Of a stretch of DNA of 64,000 bases, positions 28,111 through 36,916 are shown piece after piece. The notes beneath the pieces were generated by a model that was not told the DNA's origin, did not search any database, and saw nothing but the letters and a program-made list of their open reading frames with translations. Both the position numbers and the translations under genes were made by a program. How positions within the stretch are numbered: the stretch's first letter is position 1; every line of letters starts with the position of its first letter. This DNA is from an uncultured bacterium. GTDB taxonomy: Bacteria; Actinomycetota; Coriobacteriia; Coriobacteriales; Coriobacteriaceae. Location of the stretch: assembly GCA_905215525.1 (NCBI GenBank), contig CAJMQJ010000001.1:310001-374000 (forward strand). Direction: 5' to 3'.

Positions 28111-28138
28111 CCCGCCGAGCTTGCCCCGGCGGGCTTTT
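28111..28138 (+). terminator. Hairpin with T run between nth and mfd
   Basis: CCCGCCG (28111-28117) pairs with CGGCGGG (28127-28133), followed by CTTTT. It ends 26 nt before the mfd start, so it may act as terminator of nth or in the mfd leader. Confidence 0.6.
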
Positions 28139-28163
28139 GGCGTTGCGATGCCGGAGGAACAGC

Positions 28164-31100
28164 ATGCTCATTCACCGTATAGCCGCGCAGCTCTACACTG
28201 CCGAGGCGCTGCAGACCGTCGAGGCCGGACTCGATGCCGGCGAGGACGTGACGCTGGCCGTGTCGCAGTCGGGCCGCACGCTCATGGCGGCAGCTCAGTT
28301 TGCGCGCCGTCCGCGTCCCACGGTCTACATCGTGAGCGGCGAGGACGCGGCCGATCGCGCCGCGCGCAGCCTGGCCGCCTATGTGGGTCTGGCGCATGTG
28401 TGCCGCTTTCCCGAGCGCAAAGACTATCCATGGCGTGAGCAGGCGCCCGACGACGCCGTGGTGGCCCAACGCTGCGAGGCTTTAGGGCGCATCGTGCGCG
28501 GCGATAACTGCATCATGGTCGCCTCGGCCCGCGCACTGCTGCGCTGCGTGCCGCCGGTCGAGAGTCGCTACTGGGAGTCCACTACTTTTGCGGTGGGCGA
28601 GGAGATTCCCTTTGACGAGGTGCCGCAGTGTCTGGTGGGCATGGGCTACACCAATGCCGGCGCCGCCGATGCACCCGGCCTGTTCCGCGTGCACGGTGAC
28701 ACCGTCGAGGTGTTTCCCGCACAGGAAAAGGCGCCCGTGCGCATCGAGTTTTTTGGCGACGAGATCGACCGTATCCGCCGCATGGTGAGTTCCACGGGCC
28801 AGACCATCGGCAACGAGGACAGCATCGAGATCTTCCCCTGTCGCGAGCTCGCACTCACCGACGACGCCGTCCACAACATGCATGTGGCGCTCTATCGTGC
28901 CAGCCAGGACGACAGCAAACTGGCGGCGCTGCTCGAGATGGTGGATGCGCGCATCGTCACGCCCGAGCTCGATCGCTTTTTGCCGGTGATGTACGGCCAG
29001 ACCGTGAGCCCGCTGGCGCACGTGAGCGGCAAGGCGCTCGTGGTGCTGTCCGAGCCGCGCTCGCTGTTCGACGATTGCCTGCGTGCCTACGAGGATATCG
29101 AGGCGCGTGCCGGCGAGGCGGGGATTGACCGACTGGATGGCCTGTATGTACGTGCCCAGCAGCTCGATTTTGGTGCTCAGCAGCGCCTGAACTACGTGAG
29201 CCTGATTCGTGCCGGCGGTGCGGTGACGGCAGAGCTCAAGATTGAGCAGCCGGCCATTGCGGGCTCGGACAATCGCTTTATGACGCGCATTCGGGAAGTC
29301 GTGGGCAAGCGCTATGCCTGCGTATTTGCCATCCCTGACCGCGGTGCGCGCGAGTCGATGGAGCTCACCTTTGGCGACGAGGGCATTACCTTTGAGGAGT
29401 CGTTGACGGCCGCGCCCGAAAACGCCGGCGTTATTGGCGAGCGCGTACGCGTGGCAACGGCGGATTCTGCCGACCGTGCCGCACGCCAGGAGGCCCATGC
29501 TTCCATTCACGAGCGTAAGGCCGACGCGCTCAACGCCCGCTCGCTCGAGGCGGGCGCGGCCCAGGCTGCCGCCGGTGCCGCCGTGCCCACCATCTCGCGC
29601 GGACGCGTGACCTTTGTGGATGCCGCCCTGCCGCAGGGCGTGGTGGTGCCCGATGCCAACCTGGCCGTGTTCTCAATCGCCGACCTCAACGCCCGCATGG
29701 ACGCCAACCGCGCGCGCAGCCGCCGCAAGGTGGACATTACGCAGATCACGTTCCCGTTTAAGCCGGGCGACTACGTGGTGCACGCCACTCACGGCATCGC
29801 GCTCTTTAGCGAGATCGCGCGCCAGGAAGTGGGCGGCAAGGAGCGTGACTACTTTTTGCTGGAATATGCCGACGGCGACAAGCTCTACGTGCCGCTGGAG
29901 CAGGTTGACCGCATTACGCGCTACGTTGGTCCCGACGGTGACAAGCCGCGCCTGACCAGGCTCAACACCGCCGACTGGACGCGTGCCACCAACAAGGCGC
30001 GCAAGAACGCCAAAAAGCTGGCGTTTGACCTGGTCGATCTGTATACGCGCCGCTCCTCGATTGCCGGTATCGCCTGCCCGCCCGATACGCCCGAGCAGAT
30101 CGAGATGGAGGAGAGCTTTCCCTACGACGAGACGCGCGACCAGCTAGAGGCCATCGCCGATATTAAGGCCGACATGGAGGCGCCCAAGCCCATGGACCGC
30201 CTGCTGTGCGGCGACGTGGGCTTTGGCAAGACCGAGGTCGCCCTGCGCGCGGCGTTTAAGTGTGTGGACTCCGGCCGCCAGGTCATGGTGCTCTGCCCCA
30301 CGACCATTCTTGCCCAGCAGCACTACGAGACGTTCTTTGAACGCTTTGCCCCGTTTGGCCTTGAGGTCGAGGTGCTCAGCCGCTTTCGCACCCCGGCGCA
30401 GCAAAAGCGCGCGCTCAAGGCGTTTGCCGAGGGCACGATCGATGTGCTGATCGGCACACACCGTCTGCTTTCGGCCGACGTGAACCCCAAGAACCTGGGC
30501 CTGGTGATCATCGACGAGGAACAGCGCTTTGGTGTGCAGCACAAGGAGCAGCTCAAGAACCTGCGCGAGCAGATCGACGTGCTCACGCTTTCGGCCACGC
30601 CCATCCCGCGTACCATGCAGATGGCAACGAGCGGCGTGCGCGACATGAGCCTGATCACCACGCCGCCGACCGGGCGCCGTCCCGTGATTGTGCACGTGGG
30701 GGAGTACGACCCCGACGTGGTGAGCGCGGCGATTCGCCTGGAGGTGGGTCGCGGCGGCCAGGTGTACTACGTGTCCAACCGCGTCAAGACCATTGACGAC
30801 GCCGTGGCGCGCGTGCACGAGGCCGCGCCCGAGGCGCGCGTGGGCGTGGCGCACGGCAAGATGAGCCCGCGCGAGGTCGAGGACGTGATGATCGAGTTCG
30901 CGACCAAAAAGATCGATGTGCTCATCGCCACGACCATCGTGGAGAGCGGCATCGACAACGCGTGCGCCAATACGCTCATCATCGAGGACTCGCAGCGCCT
31001 GGGTCTGGCACAGCTCTACCAGCTCAAGGGCCGCGTGGGTCGCTCTGCCACGCAGGCCTACGCGTACTTTATGTTCCCGGGCGAGCTGCCGCTCACCGAG

Positions 31101-31796
31101 GAGGCCACGGCGCGCCTGACTGCACTTTCCGAGTTCCAGGACCTGGGCAGCGGCATGCGTATCGCCATGCGCGACCTGGAGATTCGCGGCGCCGGTTCGC
31201 TGATGGGCGCTGAGCAGCACGGCAACCTGTCGAGCGTGGGCTTTGATCTGTTTACGCAGATGTTGGGCCAGGCCGTGGCCGAGGCGCGCGGCGATGACGA
31301 CGCCGGCGTGGAGGCGGCGAGCGTGGGTATTAATCTGCCGGCCGATTACTTCTTGTCCGAGGAGTACCTGCCGGCGGTGGACCAGCGCGTGCTCGTGTAC
31401 CGCAAGCTCGCAGCGGCCGAGGACCTGGAGAGCATCGACGAGGTGCAGGAAGAGACCGAGGCCGCGCATGGCGAGCTGCCGTTGGCGGGACTCAATCTGT
31501 TCAACCGCGCGCGTATCCGTATCCGCGGCGAGCGCTTGGGGCTCGAGAGCGTCACGCTCAGCGGCGGACGCATCACGTTTTTGGGCGTCGACGTGCCCAA
31601 GAAGGTGGCCTTTGAGTTTAAGAATCGGTACGGCGCGGTGAACTTCCCCAAGAGCCGCAAGCTGTCGGTGCCCTATAAGGCGGGCGCCGGTGCGGGCAGC
31701 GGCCTGGGTCGCGGTCTCGATGCCAACGACGGCACCGGCCCCGTGGCAGCCGCCCTCATGCTGCTGCAGCAGCTGGGCGCCAGCGATGACGACTAA
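28164..31796 (+). CDS. mfd: Transcription-repair coupling factor Mfd
   Basis: 1210 residues, full length for Mfd. It displaces stalled RNA polymerase and recruits UvrA. N-terminal UvrB-like region; RNA-polymerase-interacting CarD-like domain at about 530-600 (KPGDYVVHATHGIALF, YVPLEQVDRITRYVG); motor with Walker A GDVGFGKTE (about residue 685) and DEEQRFG (about 782); GRVGRS and the C-terminal TRCF domain. GGAGGAACAGC precedes the ATG at 28164; an upstream in-frame ATG at 28137 lacks a ribosome site. An Ala/Arg-rich stretch near 440-475 is a variable linker. Confidence 0.97.
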   Translation: MLIHRIAAQLYTAEALQTVEAGLDAGEDVTLAVSQSGRTLMAAAQFARRPRPTVYIVSGEDAADRAARSLAAYVGLAHVCRFPERKDYPWREQAPDDAVVAQRCEALGRIVRGDNCIMVASARALLRCVPPVESRYWESTTFAVGEEIPFDEVPQCLVGMGYTNAGAADAPGLFRVHGDTVEVFPAQEKAPVRIEFFGDEIDRIRRMVSSTGQTIGNEDSIEIFPCRELALTDDAVHNMHVALYRASQDDSKLAALLEMVDARIVTPELDRFLPVMYGQTVSPLAHVSGKALVVLSEPRSLFDDCLRAYEDIEARAGEAGIDRLDGLYVRAQQLDFGAQQRLNYVSLIRAGGAVTAELKIEQPAIAGSDNRFMTRIREVVGKRYACVFAIPDRGARESMELTFGDEGITFEESLTAAPENAGVIGERVRVATADSADRAARQEAHASIHERKADALNARSLEAGAAQAAAGAAVPTISRGRVTFVDAALPQGVVVPDANLAVFSIADLNARMDANRARSRRKVDITQITFPFKPGDYVVHATHGIALFSEIARQEVGGKERDYFLLEYADGDKLYVPLEQVDRITRYVGPDGDKPRLTRLNTADWTRATNKARKNAKKLAFDLVDLYTRRSSIAGIACPPDTPEQIEMEESFPYDETRDQLEAIADIKADMEAPKPMDRLLCGDVGFGKTEVALRAAFKCVDSGRQVMVLCPTTILAQQHYETFFERFAPFGLEVEVLSRFRTPAQQKRALKAFAEGTIDVLIGTHRLLSADVNPKNLGLVIIDEEQRFGVQHKEQLKNLREQIDVLTLSATPIPRTMQMATSGVRDMSLITTPPTGRRPVIVHVGEYDPDVVSAAIRLEVGRGGQVYYVSNRVKTIDDAVARVHEAAPEARVGVAHGKMSPREVEDVMIEFATKKIDVLIATTIVESGIDNACANTLIIEDSQRLGLAQLYQLKGRVGRSATQAYAYFMFPGELPLTEEATARLTALSEFQDLGSGMRIAMRDLEIRGAGSLMGAEQHGNLSSVGFDLFTQMLGQAVAEARGDDDAGVEAASVGINLPADYFLSEEYLPAVDQRVLVYRKLAAAEDLESIDEVQEETEAAHGELPLAGLNLFNRARIRIRGERLGLESVTLSGGRITFLGVDVPKKVAFEFKNRYGAVNFPKSRKLSVPYKAGAGAGSGLGRGLDANDGTGPVAAALMLLQQLGASDDD

Positions 31797-31800
31797 TGGG

Positions 31801-31832
31801 TCGACGCTGCAAACGCCCCATTTGGGCAATCT
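31801..31832 (+). repeat. Partial copy of the TCGACGCTGC repeat
   Basis: TCGACGCTGCAAACGCCCC followed by GGGCAATCTGAC matches the left conserved blocks of the larger elements at 36550-36697 and 45000-45142, without their hairpins. It lies between mfd and the PAP2 gene. Confidence 0.55.
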
Positions 31833-31852
31833 GACCTCATCGAAAGGAAAGC

Positions 31853-32716
31853 ATGTTCGGATACATCTATAAGAAAGATGTCGCCATGATCGCGGTTGTC
31901 CTGTGCCTTTGTCTGGGCGTGGGCAGTTTCTTCGATTATCAGATCTCGAGCGCGCTCTTCAATATCGGCAGCATGTACGGTCGCTTTATCGAGGCCGCTG
32001 GCGAGCTGCCGTTCGAGCTGACGGCGAGTATCGCGGGCGTCATGCTCGTGCGCGCGGTGCGTCCCGACTCCAGGGGGAGCAAATGGCTCGCCGTGCTCGG
32101 CATCCTCGTCAACGTTGGCCTGGCCGGCCACGAGATCGTCTCGTCCCTGAAGGTTGGCGGCAAACTCATCGCGGTTCAGCTGGTTCTGACGTTTGCATTG
32201 GTCATCGCGGCCAACCTCATCGCCTATCGCCTCACGCGCGACACCGACTCCGACGAGCTCACACGCTGGGCGCTGATGGTGCTTGCCGTGTGGGTCGCTC
32301 AGGCCATCATCCTCAACGTGATCGTCAAGCCGCTGTGGTCGCGCCCGCGCATGCGCGTGATCGAGGTGACGCAGGGACTCGATTTTCAGCCGTGGTGGGT
32401 GATCGGCAACCCCGACAAGTGGGCCTATATCGCCGCCGGCGTGATCAAGGACGGCTTTAAGTCGTTTGCGAGCGGACATACGGCACACGCGGCGATCGGC
32501 CTTATGCTCGCCGGGCTTCCCGCGGCGGCCTTTAAGGAAAAGCCGTCGCGCCGCCGCGCGGTCTTTTGGGTCGCCGCTGCGGTTGCGGCGTTCGTCGCCT
32601 TTGGTCGTATCGTGATCGGTGCGCACTTTTTGAGTGACGTGAGCTGCGGCTTTGCCCTGGTGCTGGCGCTCGAGTGCCTTGCAGCGCGCATTGCTTATCC
32701 GAGCGGCGTACAATAG
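31853..32716 (+). CDS. PAP2-superfamily membrane phosphatase
   Basis: 287 residues with about six membrane helices. The three phosphatidic-acid-phosphatase motifs are visible: KPLWSRPRMR, SFASGHTAHA and RIVIGAHFLSDV. These catalyse dephosphorylation of lipid or isoprenyl phosphates at the membrane. GAAAGGAAAGC precedes the ATG. It stands between mfd and the aldolase-like gene; no partner enzyme is seen. Confidence 0.88.
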   Translation: MFGYIYKKDVAMIAVVLCLCLGVGSFFDYQISSALFNIGSMYGRFIEAAGELPFELTASIAGVMLVRAVRPDSRGSKWLAVLGILVNVGLAGHEIVSSLKVGGKLIAVQLVLTFALVIAANLIAYRLTRDTDSDELTRWALMVLAVWVAQAIILNVIVKPLWSRPRMRVIEVTQGLDFQPWWVIGNPDKWAYIAAGVIKDGFKSFASGHTAHAAIGLMLAGLPAAAFKEKPSRRRAVFWVAAAVAAFVAFGRIVIGAHFLSDVSCGFALVLALECLAARIAYPSGVQ

Positions 32717-32761
32717 CCCCATCTGAATCATCGGGCTCGTGCCCGGCTAGAGAGGATTACC

Positions 32762-33787
32762 ATGCTCGCGTTTAACAATGACTATTCCCACGGCGCACAT
32801 CCGGCAGTGCTGCAGGCGCTCGTCGACACTAATATGGAGCCGCAGCCCGGCTACGGCACCGATGCACACACCGAGCGTGCCAAGCAGCTTATCCGTGAGG
32901 CCTGCCAGGCGCCCGATGCCGACGTATTTTTCCTGGTAGGCGGCACACAGGCCAACGCGACGGTGATCGACATGCTGCTCGCGCCCTACGAGGGCGTCGT
33001 TGCCGCCGAGACCGGCCACGTTGCCTGCCACGAGGCTGGTGCCATCGAGTTTGGCGGCCACAAGGTACTCACCATCCCCGGCTACGAGGGCAAGATGCAC
33101 GCCGAGGACCTCGAGAACTATATCCAGGTGTTCTACGAAAACGAGAGCTACGAGCACACGGTGTTTCCGGGTGCCGTGTACGTGAGCCTATCGACCGAGT
33201 ACGGCACGCTGTGCTCCAAGGCCGAGCTCGCGGCGATTCATGCGGTGTGCCAGAAGCGCGAGATTCCGCTGTTTGTGGATGGCGCCCGCCTGGCCTATGC
33301 GCTGGCGGCCGATGAGTGCGACATTACCCTGCCCGAGCTGGCGCAGCTGTGCGACGTATTCTACATTGGCGGCACCAAGTGCGGCGCGCTCTGCGGCGAG
33401 GCTGTGGTGTTCTGCGGCATGCACGCTCCGGCGCATCCCATTCCGCGCATTAAGCAGCACGGCGCGCTGCTGGCCAAGGGCCGCCTGACGGGCGTGCAGT
33501 TTGAGGCGCTCTTTACCAATGGCCTGTATTTTGAGATCGGTCGCCAGGCGATTGAGACGGCTCAGGCGCTGCGCCGCGTGCTGCATGAGCGCGGCTACGA
33601 GTTCTTCTTGGAGACGCCTACGAACCAACAGTTCGTGATTCTGCCCAACGAGGATATGGCCCGCATTCGCGAGCACGCCTCGATCGAGTACTGGGAAAAG
33701 TACGACGAGACCCGCACCGTGGTGCGTTTTTGCACCAGCTGGGCCACGACGCAGGAGGACATCGACGCGCTGGCTGCCGTCCTGTAA
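32762..33787 (+). CDS. PLP-dependent aldolase, threonine-aldolase-like (beta-eliminating lyase family)
   Basis: 341 residues of fold-type I. FVDGARLAYAL is the Asp-containing PLP pocket, and the Schiff-base lysine is in FYIGGTKCGAL. The family N-terminus (FNNDYSHGAHPAVLQAL) fits low-specificity L-threonine aldolases, which cleave threonine or allo-threonine to glycine and acetaldehyde. AGAGAGGA precedes the ATG. Phenylserine-type aldolases and tyrosine-lyase relatives share this fold, so the substrate is probable rather than certain. Confidence 0.85.
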   Translation: MLAFNNDYSHGAHPAVLQALVDTNMEPQPGYGTDAHTERAKQLIREACQAPDADVFFLVGGTQANATVIDMLLAPYEGVVAAETGHVACHEAGAIEFGGHKVLTIPGYEGKMHAEDLENYIQVFYENESYEHTVFPGAVYVSLSTEYGTLCSKAELAAIHAVCQKREIPLFVDGARLAYALAADECDITLPELAQLCDVFYIGGTKCGALCGEAVVFCGMHAPAHPIPRIKQHGALLAKGRLTGVQFEALFTNGLYFEIGRQAIETAQALRRVLHERGYEFFLETPTNQQFVILPNEDMARIREHASIEYWEKYDETRTVVRFCTSWATTQEDIDALAAVL

Positions 33788-33802
33788 GTTGATGCAATGA
33801 CG

Positions 33803-33848
33803 AGGGCCGCCTTGCGCTTGGGTTTGGCGCAGGGCGGCCTTTGCTTTT
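33803..33848 (+). terminator. Intrinsic terminator after the aldolase gene
   Basis: GGCCGCCTTGCGC pairs with GCGCAGGGCGGCC (one wobble), followed by TTTGCTTTT. It ends 15 nt before the acetyltransferase start. Confidence 0.75.
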
Positions 33849-33862
33849 GGGAGAAGGGTTGT

Positions 33863-34453
33863 ATGACCGAGATGTCCGAGCCGACGATTCGCCTGGCGAC
33901 GCCCGATGACGCGCCGGCGTTGCTTGCCATCTATGAGCCGTATGTGCGCCAGACGGCGATTACCTGCGAATACGAGGTGCCGAGCGTTGAGGAGTTCGCC
34001 GGGCGCATCGAGCATACACTGAAGCGCTACCCGTATCTGGTGATGGAGCTGGACGGGCGCCCGGTAGGCTATGCCTATGTGAGTCCGCTCAACAGCCGCG
34101 AGGCGTACGACTGGTCGGTCGAGACATCGATCTACCTGGCGCGCGACGTGCGCCACGGCGGACTGGGTCGCAGGTTGCACGACGCGCTCAAGCAGTGCCT
34201 GGTCGCGATGGGCATCACCAACATGTGCGCCCTCATCGCCGTGCCGCACGACAAGGACGACGAGTATCTAACGCACAACAGTCAGGATTTCCATGCCCAT
34301 ATGGGGTATCGCCTGGTGGGTGCCTTCGACCGCTGCGCTCAAAAGTTCGGTCGCTGGTACGACATGTGTTGGATGGAGTTGGTCCTGGCCGAGCGCACGC
34401 CCAACCAGCCCAAACCAACCTGGTTCCCCGATCTCCTCAAACCTACCATTTAG
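33863..34453 (+). CDS. GNAT acetyltransferase, phosphinothricin-acetyltransferase-like
   Basis: 196 residues. N-terminal TIRLATPDDAPALLAIYEPYV, the acceptor-site strand YPYLVMELDGRPVGYAYV, and the acetyl-CoA loop in RHGGLGRRLHDAL (Q/RxxGxG/A type) followed by HMGYRLVGAF are typical of the PAT/YwnH branch. GAGAAGGG precedes the ATG. It acetylates an amino group of a small molecule; the substrate is unknown. Its last codons (KPTI, stop) overlap the edge of the inverted-repeat element that starts at 34452, so the C-terminus may have been reshaped by it. Confidence 0.82.
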   Translation: MTEMSEPTIRLATPDDAPALLAIYEPYVRQTAITCEYEVPSVEEFAGRIEHTLKRYPYLVMELDGRPVGYAYVSPLNSREAYDWSVETSIYLARDVRHGGLGRRLHDALKQCLVAMGITNMCALIAVPHDKDDEYLTHNSQDFHAHMGYRLVGAFDRCAQKFGRWYDMCWMELVLAERTPNQPKPTWFPDLLKPTI

Positions 34454-34619
34454 GGACAGGTTTATTTTGGCAGGTTTTATCTGGGCAAACGTTGCAAGCC
34501 GCTGCGAAGGATGCGGATACCTTCGCGGCGGCTTTTGTTTTGGGTGTGTATGACCAAGGCGATTGACCTGCGGATATAATAAAACCCCAGATAAAACCTA
34601 CCAAAATAAACCTGTCCCT
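34452..34619. repeat. Inverted-repeat element with 34-bp arms and internal hairpin
   Basis: The arms 34452-34485 (AGGGACAGGTTTATTTTGG...) and 34586-34619 are reverse complements with one mismatch. Between them GCCGCTGCGAAGG and CCTTCGCGGCGGC form a strong stem followed by TTTTGTTTT near 34498-34545. Single arms recur at 42070-42102 and 52347-52380. This looks like a small mobile or terminator-carrying element. Confidence 0.75.
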
Positions 34620-34629
34620 TTTTGGCCGG

Positions 34630-35352
34630 TTAGCCGATGGGCTCGGTGTATTTGGCGCGGTCGGTGCGCTGGATGCGCTTGGAGATATGGAGCGGGCGGC
34701 CGTCGGTGTCGTAGACGTAGTCGGTGATCAGGATCAGCGCCTGCCCGCGCTCGACGTTGAGCAAAAACGCCTCGTTTTGCGAGGCATAGCACACCTCAAA
34801 GGTCTTGTGCCCCTGTGCCGGCGCGCGATGGAATTCTTGGCGCAGCGTGGCGTAGAGCGAACCGTTGATATCGCGGTCGATGAGTGCCTCGAAGCTTGGC
34901 GGCAGATAGGTGGTCTCCAGGCACAGCGGCGCATCGTCCAGATAACGCAGACGGACAAGTTTGGCGAGCTTGCTGCCCACGGCGGCGTCAAAGAACTTAG
35001 CTATGCTGCCGGCCGCCTTGGCAAAGCCCGAGTCCACGGTGCGCGTGGTGGGCTTCATGCCCTGGCCTTCGACCTGCTTGGTATAGCTCGAAAACATCAG
35101 GTTGTTCTCGTGGAGCGCGGGCGTGTCGGCCACAAAGGCGCCACGCCCGCGCTCGGTGCGCACCAGGCCCTCATCAACGAGCACCTTAAGGGCGTGGCGC
35201 ACGGTGCTGCGCGACAGACCCGATTCGTCCATGAGTTCCATCTCGGACGGCAGCTTGTCTTCGCGTGCGTAGGTGCCGGCGGCGATGCGGTCACGCAGCG
35301 TACCCGCCAGACGCTCGTATTGGGCCAAGTTCTTTTTTGACGAAGTGCTCAT
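34630..35352 (-). CDS. GntR/UTRA transcriptional repressor (HutC subfamily)
   Basis: 240 residues. The N-terminal winged helix reads YERLAGTLRDRIAAGTY, LPSEMELMDESGLSR and TVRHALKVLVDEGLV; the UTRA effector domain covers about 95-235. It is divergent from the SIS gene at 35558, with 205 nt between that contain repeated operator-like sequences. HutC-type regulators of this kind usually bind a phosphorylated sugar derivative, so its ligand is probably the substrate of the adjacent deglycase-like protein. Confidence 0.88.
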   Translation of the reverse strand: MSTSSKKNLAQYERLAGTLRDRIAAGTYAREDKLPSEMELMDESGLSRSTVRHALKVLVDEGLVRTERGRGAFVADTPALHENNLMFSSYTKQVEGQGMKPTTRTVDSGFAKAAGSIAKFFDAAVGSKLAKLVRLRYLDDAPLCLETTYLPPSFEALIDRDINGSLYATLRQEFHRAPAQGHKTFEVCYASQNEAFLLNVERGQALILITDYVYDTDGRPLHISKRIQRTDRAKYTEPIG

Positions 35353-35361
35353 GCGAATAAC

Positions 35362-35520
35362 CTGTATCTAACTTGTATGCTTACTGAACCAAGCATGTAT
35401 CCAACATGACAACAAAACCGCTGGTAATGGATTGCCGAAAACTTTACCAGCAAAATTTCTAAGACAAATATAGCATACAACTAGTCGACATAACCAAAAC
35501 ATGTATGTAACTTGTATGCC
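35362..35520. promoter_or_regulatory. Operator-like repeats between GntR gene and SIS-A
   Basis: TGTAT-C-TAACTTGTATGC (about 35362-35380) and TGTAT-G-TAACTTGTATGC (about 35502-35519) are near-identical direct repeats. A weaker relative, CATGTATCCAACATGAC, lies at 35393-35409. One copy abuts the start of the divergent GntR gene and the other lies just upstream of the SIS ribosome site, as expected for joint repression and autoregulation. Confidence 0.65.
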
Positions 35521-35557
35521 ATCGAGAGCATCAAACGAGAAGAAAGGCTGATGCACG

Positions 35558-36550
35558 ATGACTACTCAGGAACAGGTTAAGGACGTCGTCTCCCAGGTTT
35601 TGGCTGACAAGGCGGACAAGGGCGGCATCAAGCGCGTCGTGTGGATCGGCGCTGGCGGATCCAACGGCGGCAACTATCCTGCCCAGTACTTTATGGAGCA
35701 CGAGGCCACGCAGGTCGTGAGCTCCAGCTACACCAGCAACGAGTTCGTGCACGCCACCCCGGCCTACGTCAACGAGAACACCCTGGCCGTCGTCGTGTCC
35801 ATGCGCGGCACCAAAGAGACCATCGTCGCCGCCCAGGTCGCCAAGGATCACGGCGCCAGCACCATCGCCATCTATGTCGACGAGTCCGGCCTCACCGAAG
35901 TCTGCGACTACAAGATCCAGTATGACAGCCTGGCCGTCGATGAGTCCTGCATGGGCCGCACCAACTCCGCCGTCGTGACCATGATCGCCATGGAGCTTAC
36001 GCAGCAGACCGAGGGCTATGCCGAGTACGAGACCGCTATGGCCGCCTTCGACCTGGTCGATCCCATCTATCGCAAGGCCGTCGAGTACACCCGTCCGCTC
36101 GCTGCCAAGTGGGCCGAGCAGAACGCCGACAAGCCCTGCATCAACGTCATGGCTCAGGGTCCGCTCTTTGGCGCCGCCTATGTCTTTAGCATCTGCAACG
36201 TGCAGGAGATGCTGCAGATCGACTCCTGCACCATCAACACCTGCGACTTCTTTCACGGCCCCTTCGAGATCCTGGACAAGCGCACCTCGCTGTTCCAGCT
36301 CATCAGCGTCGGCCGCAGCCGCTGCAACGACGAGCGCGGCATCCGCTTTGTCAACCAGTACGGTGGCGAGCGCGTCTATCAGCTCGACGCCAAGGAGCTC
36401 GGCCTCAACGACATCAAGGACAGCGTGAGCGAGTACTTCAACCACCTGATCTTTGCCCCGATCCTCAACAACGTGTACATGCGTGCACTCTCTGCCGTTA
36501 CCCACAAGGACTACATGACGCGCCGCTACATGTGGAAGCTGGACTACTAG
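35558..36550 (+). CDS. SIS-domain deglycase-like protein A (FrlB/GfrF type)
   Basis: 330 residues with two SIS (sugar isomerase) domains. WIGAGGSNGGNYPAQYF and the SMRGTKETI stretch form the phosphosugar-binding part. Glu217 and His233 (QEMLQ then FFHGP) have the 16-residue spacing of the catalytic pair of FraB/FrlB deglycases. Such enzymes split 6-phosphorylated Amadori products into glucose 6-phosphate and an amine. The gene follows a divergent GntR repressor and its operators. It lacks the EMQW Trp seen in the three paralogues of this window, so its substrate may differ. Strong C-ending codon bias suggests high expression. Confidence 0.85.
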   Translation: MTTQEQVKDVVSQVLADKADKGGIKRVVWIGAGGSNGGNYPAQYFMEHEATQVVSSSYTSNEFVHATPAYVNENTLAVVVSMRGTKETIVAAQVAKDHGASTIAIYVDESGLTEVCDYKIQYDSLAVDESCMGRTNSAVVTMIAMELTQQTEGYAEYETAMAAFDLVDPIYRKAVEYTRPLAAKWAEQNADKPCINVMAQGPLFGAAYVFSICNVQEMLQIDSCTINTCDFFHGPFEILDKRTSLFQLISVGRSRCNDERGIRFVNQYGGERVYQLDAKELGLNDIKDSVSEYFNHLIFAPILNNVYMRALSAVTHKDYMTRRYMWKLDY

Positions 36551-36697
36551 TTACGCCGTTCTACCGAACGGCGTAACGGCTCGACGCTGCGCGCCCGGCA
36601 TTTGGCCAATCTGCCGTTCAATTTCAAAGGCGCGACCAGAAGGTCAGCGCCTTTTCATTTCACGGCACCTTGGCTCAAATGACGGGCGCTCGCTGAC
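36550..36697 (+). repeat. Structured repeat element, copy 1 (about 148 bp)
   Basis: Conserved blocks in order: a perfect 12-bp hairpin GTTACGCCGTTC-TACC-GAACGGCGTAAC (36550-36577), TCGACGCTGC (36581-36590), CAATCTGCCGTTCAAT, an inner hairpin (AAGGCGC/GCGCCTT region), TTTCACGGCACCTTG, and CGCTGAC (36691-36697). The same order is found at 45000-45142. Base pairing is kept while stem sequences differ, which suggests a structured RNA or a palindromic repeat. Confidence 0.65.
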
Positions 36698-36747
36698 GTT
36701 GCCAAAACGTCGGCGTCGTCGTGTTTGTTAAGGGGTTGGTGCATTGG

Positions 36748-36790
36748 GGCCAGGTTCATATGCACCAAGTTGGTGCATATGAACCTGGCC
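36748..36790. repeat. Short perfect palindrome, 20-bp arms
   Basis: GGCCAGGTTCATATGCACCA (36748-36767), 3-nt loop, and its exact reverse complement (36771-36790), flanked by TGCAtt/TTGCAC. It lies upstream of the DMT transporter promoter. Confidence 0.7.
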
Positions 36791-36858
36791 TCTTTGCACT
36801 AATGGGTTGTAGCGGAAAAGCAGATTTTCCCGTCTGCCGATTTGTGCCTTGAAAAATG

Positions 36859-36878
36859 TATATAACGACTATAACGTA
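36859..36878 (+). promoter_or_regulatory. TATAACG-type operator upstream of the DMT gene
   Basis: TATATAACGACTATAACGTA carries two TATAACG units on the same strand. Related sites lie before the PTS IIAB gene, the GntR gene at 44225 and the SIS gene at 58870. Confidence 0.6.
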
Positions 36879-36916
36879 GTGTGAAACATATTGGAAACAA
36901 TACCGAGGAGGCTGCG

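Noticed and set aside
30144..31829. Minus-strand open frame opposite the 3' half of mfd
   Set aside because: Composition is His/Ala/Leu-rich and no domain is seen; it mirrors the third-position bias of mfd.
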